Below are positions 55,553 through 64,000 of a stretch of DNA of 64,000 nt, piece after piece. The notes below the pieces were generated by a model. The model made no database searches and had not been told where the DNA came from. It saw only the letters and a list, made by a program, of their open reading frames with translations. Source of the DNA: Discostella pseudostelligera (lineage: Eukaryota; Bacillariophyta; Thalassiosirophyceae; Thalassiosirales; Thalassiosiraceae); contig JALLBK010000026.1 in the NCBI GenBank assembly GCA_036940085.1, forward strand, positions 62,001 to 126,000. Reading direction: 5' to 3'. Each line of letters opens with the position of its first letter. Positions within the stretch are counted from its first letter, which is position 1. Position numbers and translations under genes: made by a program.

Positions 55553-56668
55553 ATGACGATGAGCCGCCGCCTCGTACTACCATGCCTCGCGGTGGCAATA
55601 ATAACCACCACTCCATCCTCCTTTTTATATACGTTCGCCTTCAAGAGTACCAGTATTAAACAGCCATTCATTAGCGGTAATAGTATCGGCAACATCGGCA
55701 GCGGTAGTAGCACTGTGGGCGAAAGCAATGCCGGCACCAGCATCAACATCAACCACGCGTCCTACCGACGCCGATCACCACCCACTACTACCAATAGTAA
55801 AACATCATTATCATCATTAAGGTCGCCAATATCCATCATACATCACCGAGACTCATCGTGCATCGTACTCCACGCTGCGGGAGCAGACGACACTGACAAT
55901 GCTAGCGTCGATCAAGCAACGGATTCACCCACAATGATATCATTGGACGACGACAATGTCGGTCGAAGATTCTCTGCAGCTCCTACTGATCGAGCGGAAA
56001 TTATCATCTTCAACAATGATGATGACGATGTTGCTACTACATCAACCTCAACAACTACCACCACCAAAACAACAACAAGTGCCAATCAAGCAGCCACCAG
56101 CACAGTCAACGAACGTCTCCTCTCCGAAATTCAAGCCTCCCTCGACAAACAAAAGGCTGGTAGTAGTGCATCCTCTTCTTCTGGCAATTCCAAAAGCCGA
56201 GAATACTTTAAAGAATTCAGATCTTCCAAAACCGAAGAAGAGCGGCAGCGTTCACTCGAGGAGGCTCGTGACCTCAATGGTGTCAATCCACTAGTTTGCA
56301 TTGGTGGTGCCGCCTTTGCCTGGGCCTGTGCCGGTGCATTATGGGTATTAACCACCTATTTGGGTATATTCTTTGCATCTCATCCATTAGATACCGATGT
56401 ATACTTTGTCCAACGTGTGGCCGGTGTTTTCCGTAATGTCGTCGTGGGATTGTCAAGTTTAGCCTCCGGGTTCTTCGGTGTCGTTGGTGTGGGAATATTT
56501 CTCTTGGGAGTGCGTGTAGGATATGGTGTGATTACTGGTGAGTTGGATCCGACTCCGATTAAGGTGCCCAAGATGAAAGAGGGTGGAGGAGTAGGAGATG
56601 GAGGAGAGGAGTTTGTATTACCGGATGTGTGGGAGTTGATGATGGGGAAGAAGAAGAGACGGCGATGA
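55553..56668 (+). CDS. Plastid-targeted membrane protein with DUF3082-like domain
   Basis: 371 aa from ATG 55553. The frame also has an ATG at 55481, but the later start gives MTMSRRLVLPCLAVAII followed by FLYTFAFKSTS. That is a signal peptide and an ASAFAP-like FAF cleavage site, as in diatom plastid preproteins. A long Thr/Asn/Ser-rich linker follows. The C-terminus has two membrane segments: PLVCIGGAAFAWACAGALWV and VVGLSSLASGFFGVVGVGIF. They are separated by YFVQRVAGVFRNVVVGL, then comes LLGVRVGYGVITGELDP. This matches the cyanobacterial/plastid DUF3082 family, whose role is unknown. The ER+plastid leader, twin G-boxes and CRE in the promoter fit a light- or CO2-responsive thylakoid or envelope protein. 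Confidence 0.78.
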   Translation: MTMSRRLVLPCLAVAIITTTPSSFLYTFAFKSTSIKQPFISGNSIGNIGSGSSTVGESNAGTSININHASYRRRSPPTTTNSKTSLSSLRSPISIIHHRDSSCIVLHAAGADDTDNASVDQATDSPTMISLDDDNVGRRFSAAPTDRAEIIIFNNDDDDVATTSTSTTTTTKTTTSANQAATSTVNERLLSEIQASLDKQKAGSSASSSSGNSKSREYFKEFRSSKTEEERQRSLEEARDLNGVNPLVCIGGAAFAWACAGALWVLTTYLGIFFASHPLDTDVYFVQRVAGVFRNVVVGLSSLASGFFGVVGVGIFLLGVRVGYGVITGELDPTPIKVPKMKEGGGVGDGGEEFVLPDVWELMMGKKKRRR

Positions 56669-57170
56669 GGAGATACGGCAATAGTGCGTGGTATCTAGGT
56701 GGTGGTGGCCGTCGGCGTCAGTTGCAAATGTTGAAAGTTGGTTAGGATAGACTCAAATATCAAACCGCACTCCCACTCCTGACATGACGATAGGGAATTA
56801 ACCCAGCAAATGAGTTGGAGTGAAATAAGAAATAATTGGTCTATTATTATTTGGTCTGTGTTGCCAACTTGCTGCACCAGGTGCGCATGTCGCGACATAC
56901 CTATTCATCTTTATACATTGGTGCAGCTTTTCCTAGCAATGCTGTACAAAAGAATGCAGTGACGGAAAAGCATCTCAAATAAGGTTTGTCATGCATTGAA
57001 AGTTGTGGTTGCTTATCTCTCGCTAGAATAATTATGTTATTTGGAAACGTAAAAAAAAAAGATTACAATTGACATTCGACGGTGCATTTGTTTGGACTCT
57101 CGGCATCCGCGTTTCATTCTGTACAGGGATATCCAACTCCTTGCTACTCCCTATCACGTAGGAGTACTGA
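56669..57170. other. Convergent gap between DUF3082 and subtilase genes
   Basis: The 3' ends of both genes meet here. A run of ten A lies at 57051-57060. No further feature is recognised. Confidence 0.35.
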
Positions 57171-59126
57171 CTAGCCGGCTATTGAGTCTTCTTTCTTCAG
57201 TTTTGTAACTCCATTCTTTGCCGCTTTTGACGTGCCTTTCTTTGTCGCTCCATTCGTTGGTTTTGGAGACTGTTTCTTTGCTTTAGTAGTCCCCATGTTG
57301 GGTTTGTGAGTATGTTTGGGAGTCTGGATGGGAGATGGATAGGGAGCCATTAGCGGGTTTTTTGCGTAGGAGACACTTGGAACGCCTGGAGTAGACGATG
57401 GATTAGCACCCCTTGGTGCCGAAACTGAAGAAGAGGGCGCCGCAACTGGAGGGTAGGTTACGTAGTAAGATGGAAACATAGTTGGCGAGTTGCCTCCAAG
57501 AGCTTGAGTTTCACCAAGAGCTTGAGTTTCACCAAGAGCTTGAGTTTCAGATGTGTATGGGCTTGGAGATGTGTTCAGGGTTGGAGATGTGTACGAGCTT
57601 GATGATGAAATTCGAGCGTGTTGATGTGGAGACGCTTTGCTTGGAGACGCTTTGCTTGTTTTTGTACCCGCTTTGCTTGATTTACCCCGTTTGCTTGCTT
57701 TTGGAAATCTCGTGTTGGTAGTGCAATTGGTTCCCATAACAGTTACAAGGCTTATGCCTGACGGTAGCATCGCGGCTGAGTTCACAATGGCATCCGCAAC
57801 CCACGCAGGTGTCCACGTTGGATTTGCAGAGCGAATGGATGCAGCAATTCCGGTAACATCTAAAAGTAATCATGTGTGACATGGAACGATATAAAGAAAA
57901 ATCATGAACAAAACGACATCATCCTTGAGCAGATTGAGACTTACGAGGAGCAGACATACTTGTTCCGGACATGGTAGTGGTGGACGTAGGGGAAGTAAGC
58001 CCAGCAGAAACAATTTCTACCCCAGGAGCGTAAACATCGACGCAAGGACCAAAATTACTGTATGGGCTTAGCGCATCTGTCTGGTTAGTATTACCGACTG
58101 TGATGGCGCTTCTTTCACCAGCTGGTGATACAGAACAAGCATCGCTAGCCTCATTCCCAGCAGATGCAACCACAACCACACCCGCAGCTACGGCATCCCT
58201 CACTGCTTGATTGGTAGGTTGATTATCTGCACTACCAACTCTTAAACTCATGTTGGCAACACAGAGTGATCCGTTCCCACGACATTGTTTTACAACATGA
58301 TTCAAACCAGCAATAACAGCTGAAGTAAATCCAGGAATACCGCCTAATTCCGGCATCACCCTGACATCACACAACGTGCAGTTTCTCGAAACGCCATAGG
58401 TCGCCCCACAAGCCGTGCCTGCCACATGGGTACTGTGAAAGACAAGAGTTGGAGTGTACAATGAGGACTGAGCAGGAGGTTACTTTGGTTCATGCTGAAC
58501 AGCAATACTACTTACCCGTGCCCTTTTGTATCAGACAAAGCAGGTGCTCCTACGTAAGCGGCGTAGTGACACTCTGGCGGACCCAGAATGCCGGCAAATT
58601 CTGAATGTTGACCATATATGCCCGAATCTAAGATGAACACCTTGACACCAGCCGCATTCTGTTTAGTGGCGACATAATCCAGAGGCAGCGCGCATTGGTT
58701 AATACGATCAAGTCCCCAGGATGGAGCTGTGTAAGTTTGCAACTTGCGCGTTGGGATACTATCGGTGAATTCGTTTCCTTGTTTTACCTCCACCGGATCC
58801 AAGTACACCGGTTGGTCTTCAACGATGAAATTCACGTCAGGGAAATCGCCCAGAGCTGCCACATCCAACGTTTCGCCATCGTTGTCCGACAGGCCGGCGG
58901 TGACAGGCATGGTAAAGGCGCAGCCATTCAAGACCTCGTCGTACACATACTTGACAGTACCGCTATTCGAGTTTGCTACAGTTGCACACCTTTCCGCGGG
59001 AGGTAGGTCTCTGTTGGCAAAGGAAACGATGTATGTCTTCTCACCATCGGCATCGGCGGTGGCAGTGTGATGGATGGAGGATGCCACTGCGATGAAGAGG
59101 GAGGCAGAGAGTTTAGAGATGATCAT
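57171..59126 (-). CDS. Secreted subtilisin-like serine protease (S8, proteinase K type)
   Basis: Exons: 59126-58516, 58432-57945 and 57859-57171 (595 aa). A signal peptide (LSASLFIAVASSIHH) and an inhibitor-I9-like prodomain (KTYIVSFANRDLPPAE) precede the catalytic domain. The triad is complete: Asp in VKVFILDSGIYG, His in GHGTHVAGT (rebuilt across intron 1), and Ser in SGTSMSAPHVTGIAAS (rebuilt across intron 2). The oxyanion Asn sits in SAGNEASDAC. Conserved VANMSLRVG and GPCVDVYAPG are typical of the proteinase K group. The C-terminal about 170 residues are Ser/Thr/Pro/Lys-rich with a tandem ETQALG repeat and Lys-rich end, a likely wall- or matrix-binding or linker tail. Extracellular or vacuolar by inference. 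Confidence 0.92.
57496..57549 (-). repeat. Three exact tandem copies of an 18-bp coding repeat
   Basis: Unit CCAAGAGCTTGAGTTTCA on the plus strand, repeated three times without change, coding ETQALG units in the subtilase tail. Exact identity points to recent expansion. Confidence 0.95.
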
Positions 59127-60173
59127 GATCGATGTAGTTGGTGTATGAGAGTGAGGCTTCTAATAAATTTATGACTGAGCAAAATGCACGCTTACCATCC
59201 AGTTCCAGTTGAAAGAGAAAGATTGCTCAAAAGCTGTTGATGGATCTCATTTACCCGTTCAAGTAGATTTTATACCAAACAGAAATTCGTTGATAGACTC
59301 TAGAAGATGATCATGACATGCTGGTGTGTGTCATCGTCAAAACGTCGATGAACGGAATAGGGCTACGAAATCACTGGTACGAACTGAAATAGCGGCAACC
59401 CCTGCAAGCTGTAGCGGTGCACAATTGGTTGCCACAGGCAAAGGCAATGGTGGGGATGCGGGGCGTGGCAGCATGCACATCTACCTATGCAGGTGCGCCC
59501 GCCGCCACCTTCACTTCATATCGCATGCTGACGCCGCTGAGATGAGGGCTGAGGTAATAGGTAATGTAAAAAATTGGTGAGGAGCTCAATCCGTTCATTC
59601 ATCCACCATACTACGTTCAGGTCAGTGTCCAAAATTTGGCAAGTGAAAGGCATCGCAAGAAGAAGAAAGTGGAGTATCTCGAAGAACCAAGAAGGGGTGT
59701 GTGGTAGTGCTGTGTGTGTAGGAGTAGATCTTTGTAGACGATGTGCAACACATGGATGAAGTCACCGTGACAGACAGGCAGACGAGCTGTAGTAGGAGTA
59801 TCTTTGTGTGCGGTTGACGGACAGATGTGTCGTCTGTCCGTCGAGGTGCTCGATCTTCCTTCGCGAGACAGAAGATATGGTACTCGATACGATACGACGC
59901 GTGCGTGGTGTTTGGAGAAGCAAGGCCCGCTGGATGGCTTTTTTCTGTGTGGCTTGCGCTTGTCTCTCTTTCGATTTCGAGATCTTGAATTTCAAATTAT
60001 TTTACCACCACACCGATGCGTTGAATTGAGATCATTGTCGTCGTCCAAAGCAAGATCTCTCGATATTGGGAATAGAGACGACATTGCCACTTGATTGTCA
60101 GTGAAGAGAGGAGAGAGCTACGATCCCTACTCCTGTGGTTCGTCGCTACTACTTTGGATAACGCATCATCATC
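59127..60173. promoter_or_regulatory. Divergent promoter region, subtilase / SERCA pump
   Basis: About 1 kb between head-to-head genes with no recognisable protein. Features: GGAGTATCTTT at 59795-59805 (relative of the AAGTATCTT word) and a perfect inverted repeat with 10-nt arms GACGGACAGA / TCTGTCCGTC (59816-59825 and 59833-59842, 7-nt loop). A TTGAATTTCAAATT run lies about 180 bp before the SERCA ATG. The longest plus-strand frame (59804-60094) has no family resemblance. Confidence 0.4.
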
Positions 60174-63100
60174 ATGGCAAAGCCAATCTCCAAATCGTCG
60201 TCGACAATCGACATCGCCCACCTCTTCGAATATCACAATGTCGACCCAGCCAAGGGCCTAACCTCCGACCAAGTCACTACCAAGCGGTCCGAATATGGAT
60301 GGAATGAGCTCGATAAAGAGGATCCCAAGCCATTGTGGAAATTAGTTCTCGAGCAATTCGATGACACACTTGTGAAAATTCTTTTGGCGGCGGCGGTCGT
60401 CTCTTTCGCCTTGGCCTACTTCGATGAATCGGGTGAACATGCCGACGAGGAGGGAATACTGGCCTACATTGAACCCATTGTCATTCTAATTATACTCATC
60501 CTCAATGCCATTGTGGGTGTTTGGCAAGAGGCCAATGCCGAGGCGGCACTTGAGGCACTCAAAGAATTACAGTCGGAAACTGCGCGGGTATTACGGGATG
60601 GAAAAATGGCAACGATACCCAGTCGGGAGATAGTGCCCGGAGACATTATTGAAGTGAAGGTGGGGGATCGTGTTCCTGCTGATACTCGTGTCATTACATT
60701 GAAGACGACGTCGCTTCGAATTGATCAGAGTCAACTTACTGGAGAATCCCAATCGGTGGCGAAATACATTGAAGTTCCTAATGTGAGTGAAGATGAGCTG
60801 GTTGTACAGGCCAAGACAAACATTCTGTTTGCCACCACAACTGTCGTGGGGGGGATTGCCCGTGGTGTAGTTACCGATATTGGAATGAAGACGGAAATCG
60901 GTAAAATTCAATTGGCAGTTCAGGGCGCCGCTGAAGAGGAGGAGGACACACCACTCAAGAAGAAGCTCGATGAGTTTGGTGACATGTTATCGCAAGTGAT
61001 TGGCATTATCTGCATTTTGGTATGGGCAATTAATTACAACCATTTCTCGGATCCAGTCCACGGAAGTGTCTTCAAGGGATGCGTGTATTATTTTAAAATT
61101 GCAGTGGCATTGGCTGTGGCGGCCATTCCCGAGGGGCTGCCGACGGTGATTACTACCTGCCTTGCCCTTGGAACGAGGAAGATGGCGGCGAAGAATGCGA
61201 TTGTACGGAAACTACCCTCGGTGGAAACATTGGGATGTACGACTGTCATTTGTTCGGATAAGACGGGAACGTTAACGACCAATGAAATGTCCTGCGTTGA
61301 GTTGGTATTACCGATTACGAAGAATGAAATGGCCAGGCATACCGTTAGTGGAATTACCTATGCTCCCATTGGGGAGATTTCTCCCCCCGTCCTTTTTAAC
61401 GGGGCGAGCGCACAACTATCCATGGTGTCGAAGGTGGCATCTCTCTGTAATTCATCGTCTCTTGAATATGATACCAAGTCGAGCAAATACGTCCGCGTAG
61501 GTGAGCCTACCGAAGCAAGTCTAAAGGTACTGGTTGAGAAGATTGGCCTACCCGATGCCTCTGATCAAAAGACCCTCCTTTCTCGACGTGCCACCGACCC
61601 CGCCGATACTGCCCACTTTGTTAATGATTACTGGTCCGGGAAGGCGTCCATACTGGCCACACTCGAATTCAACCGCGATCGTAAGTCCATGTCGGTAGTC
61701 ACGAAACCCGTCGATATGAGGACGAATCAATTGTTGGTGAAGGGCGCACCGGAGGGGCTTCTCATGCGCTGCTCCCATATACTGCAGGCCGATGGTAAAG
61801 TTGTGAAACTCGTCCAACAGAGTATGGATGCCGTTCTTATGCAGCAGCAACGCATGGCCGGACGCGCCCTGCGCGTATTGGCATTGGCATACAAGGATTT
61901 AAGCGGCGATCTTGGCTCGTTTGATGGAACATCGTCCCATCCTGCAAATAAAGTCTTGATGCAAGATCCGTCGACGTTTGGGAGCATTGAATCTGGTTTG
62001 ACCTTTGTTGGCCTAGTGGGAATTATTGACCCACCCCGGGAGGAGATTGCACCCAGTGTTAGGATGTGCAAACTGGCTGGCATTCGCGTTATTATGATTA
62101 CTGGAGATAACAAATTGACAGCGGAGGCTATTGCCGTGGATATTGGCATCTTGGAGAAGGGGTTCGATGCGGATTCAAGCTTTACTGGCTCTGACTTTTT
62201 CAAGAGAAGTGAGGAGGAGCAGCGAAAGATATTAATGAGGGACAATGGCGGACTCGTATTCTCGAGGACGGAGCCCAAGCATAAGCAGCAACTCGTGAAG
62301 CTTTTGAAGTCGCAGGGCTGTGTTGTGGCGATGACAGGAGATGGAGTGAATGACGCCCCGGCGCTAAAACAGGCCGATATTGGCATTGCTATGGGATTGA
62401 CTGGTACCGAGGTTGCGAAGGAAGCATCGGATATGATCCTTGCCGATGATAATTTTGCTACCATCGTGGCTGCCATTGAGGAGGGTCGTTCGATCTACAA
62501 CAATATGCAGGCGTTCATCCGTTATCTCATCTCATCGAATATTGGTGAAGTCGCCGCCATCTTCTTTACCGCTGCCCTCGGCTTGCCAGAGGGTCTCATT
62601 CCAGTCCAGCTCCTGTGGGTCAATCTTGTCACTGATGGTATGTTGAGTCCTGCGCTGCTGGCTGATTCATTTTTGCTTTCGAGGTTTAATCCCTTTCAAA
62701 ATTTTGTGTGTTGACTTAGATTGCGTGCATGTTGCTCACCTTCCAACTTTTTCATCGCTCAACCATAGGCCCTCCCGCGACGGCATTGGGCTTCAACCCC
62801 CCCGATGCTGACATTATGAAGAAACTCCCTCGTCGTACCGATGACAGTCTCATCACACCCTGGGTCTTCTTCCGTTATATGGTTGTGGGAATATATGTCG
62901 GTTTTGCGTGTGTGGGCGTCTTTGCGTACTGGTACCTCTTTTACGAGGGCGAACATACCAACATTACATGGGATCAGCTAACCACATGGGGTCACTGCAG
63001 CGAGTGGACAAACTTCAAAGTCAATGATTTCGATGGACTTGATATGCAAACCGATCCATGCAAGTACTTCACGGATGGCAAGATAAAGGCATCTACTCTT

Positions 63101-63448
63101 TCGCTGTCGGTCCTCGTTGCGATTGAGATGTTCAATGCTCTGAATGCATTGTCTGAGGATGGAAGTTTGATGACGATGCCACCGTGGTCCAATCCGTACC
63201 TAATCCTCGCGATGATCGCCTCCTTCGGCATGCACTTTGTCATTCTGTACATTCCCTTTTTCGCGGACATGTTTAATGTCACGGCCCTGAACTGGAATGA
63301 TTGGATGGTTGTCCTCCGGTTCTCCCTCCCGGTGATATTCATTGATGAGATTTTGAAGTTTGTCGGACGTAGAATGAGTGAGAAGGAGCTACGGAAGCGT
63401 ATGATGTCGAATGGATTACAAAATGGTGTGGAGAAGAAGACAATCTAA
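60174..63448 (+). CDS. SERCA: SERCA-type (P2A) Ca2+-transporting ATPase
   Basis: Pumps Ca2+ from cytosol into the ER at the cost of ATP. Exons: 60174-62637 and 62769-63448 (1047 aa, near the usual 1000). The join restores [20 protein letters not shown]. Order of motifs: the M4 Ca2+-site segment [17 protein letters not shown], the phosphorylation site [13 protein letters not shown] (Asp362), the nucleotide-domain [23 protein letters not shown], hinge [17 protein letters not shown], and M5-M6 [11 protein letters not shown] and [10 protein letters not shown]. The C-terminus ends KKTI, a dilysine (KKxx) ER-retrieval signal, which supports ER location. A luminal loop ([14 protein letters not shown], then CKYFTDGKI) has the paired cysteines common in SERCA. 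Sec61- or phospholamban-like partners are not visible here. Confidence 0.97.
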
Positions 63449-63950
63449 ACACCCAAGAAGAACACCGAACGATAACGATTGCATGCTGTTAGAGGCTATG
63501 ATTCCAATAGTTTCTTGTTTAAAGATTCAGAAGTAAATATTAATCGTATTGCGATTTTGCGAGCGTAATGTTGCGTTCATTGCCAGCTCGACGCTTTGAT
63601 TTGGTAGGATGTCTCACCATTTTATTTCTCTTGCAGCTTGCACGCAGCTAAGACTTCCGCTCTTCTGCGAAGATCTTCTCCCGCCAAATCTTCCAACTCG
63701 CCGAAACGAACATGACGTCACGAAAGATTTGCCGACGACGACACAGGACGATAAGTATCTACTCCTAGATATCAGCGCACAGCGGCAATCTGCGGCCACG
63801 TGCACATCATCTTCTTCCTAAGATTTCATGTCATTTGCTTTGGCTTTGCCAACGCCATCGATCATCGAAGCATAGCATATTATTGCCTCTGGCTACTGCC
63901 ACCTGCCACTTCGTCGACGGGCTCGAATAGCACGAAGATCCATCTCAACG
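63449..63950. promoter_or_regulatory. Downstream of SERCA; likely promoter of a gene leaving the window
   Basis: Beyond the SERCA 3' UTR there is an E2F-like TCTCCCGCCAAA near 63678-63689, a perfect CRE TGACGTCA at 63713-63720, TAAGTATCTACTCCT at 63752-63766, and CCACGTGCAC near 63795. This cluster of the same site types seen in other promoters suggests a plus-strand gene start shortly after. Confidence 0.4.
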
Positions 63951-64000
63951 ATGAGTCTCGCACTCCTTCCTCTCAAAATCATCTTGGTCACCATCGACCT
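63951..64000 (+). CDS. Possible start of a gene cut by the window end
   Basis: An ATG at 63951 opens a hydrophobic frame (MSLALLPLKIILVTID) that runs to the window edge. A promoter-like site cluster lies upstream. Too short to identify; may be nothing. Confidence 0.25.
   Translation, partial: MSLALLPLKIILVTID

Noticed and set aside
61727..62476. 249-codon minus-strand frame over the SERCA gene
   Set aside because: Antisense of the most conserved part of a P-type ATPase; no independent conservation is expected.

Overview
This window is nuclear DNA of a photosynthetic stramenopile, most likely a centric diatom. The genes are eukaryotic and packed closely, often only 28-140 bp apart at convergent ends. 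Introns are short (about 70-190 bp) with GT-AG borders. Several products begin with signal-peptide plus plastid-transit-like leaders (the Clp chaperone near 31.5 kb, the DUF3082 protein near 55.5 kb). CFAP20, an axonemal protein, fits a lineage that still makes flagellated gametes, as centric diatoms do. No prokaryotic, viral, CRISPR, transposon or tRNA signal was seen.

Layout. 0.4-6.0 kb: UGGT (-). 7.0-7.4 kb: ubiquitin-L40 (-). 7.8-9.0 kb: tropinone-reductase-like SDR (+). 9.1-12.3 kb: PHD/ePHD chromatin protein (-). 13.2-18.1 kb: a very long EDEM-type mannosidase (-). 18.6-20.2 kb: a CDP-alcohol phosphotransferase-like domain fused to a cytidylyltransferase (+). 20.4-21.7 kb: eIF3i (-). 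22.2-24.1 kb: Deg/HtrA protease (-). 24.6-27.4 kb: CtIP/Sae2/Com1 homologue (+). 27.6-28.5 kb: CFAP20 (-). 29.0-30.4 kb: O-methyltransferase broken by an in-frame TGA (+). 30.4-31.1 kb: GatC-like (-). 31.5-34.8 kb: plastid Clp/HSP100 (+). 35.1-36.4 kb: AlkB-like dioxygenase (+). 36.4-37.3 kb: MDP1 phosphatase (-). 37.7-41.7 kb: exocyst Sec10 (+). 41.8-43.1 kb: TrhO-like rhodanese (-). 43.4-45.2 kb: tandem thioredoxin-fold membrane protein (+). 45.3-47.4 kb: type II membrane protein, possibly FkbM-like (-). 48.0-49.5 kb: Cys-rich repeat membrane protein (+). 49.7-50.7 kb: alpha-SNAP-like (-). 51.0-55.1 kb: CstF-77 (-). 55.6-56.7 kb: DUF3082 protein (+). 57.2-59.1 kb: subtilase (-). 60.2-63.4 kb: SERCA-type Ca2+-ATPase (+).

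Themes. UGGT, the EDEM protein and the SERCA pump all serve the ER: glycoprotein folding checks, ERAD glycan trimming and Ca2+ supply. Sec10 and alpha-SNAP serve vesicle traffic. Most genes sit head-to-head or tail-to-tail, so many intergenic gaps are probably two-way promoters.

Main discoveries. (1) The EDEM-like gene appears to encode an OS-9/Yos9-type MRH lectin domain in front of the GH47 mannosidase and PA domains, so the writer and reader of the ERAD mannose signal would be on one chain. (2) A membrane CDP-alcohol phosphotransferase domain with a damaged Asp motif is fused to an intact-looking CCT cytidylyltransferase domain. (3) An 11-mer, AAAGATACTTA, occurs exactly four times, all in three head-to-head promoters. 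(4) Two genes (UGGT, Sec10) carry stop-free introns of 3n length that read through in frame. All exon borders were inferred by eye from GT-AG sites and family conservation.
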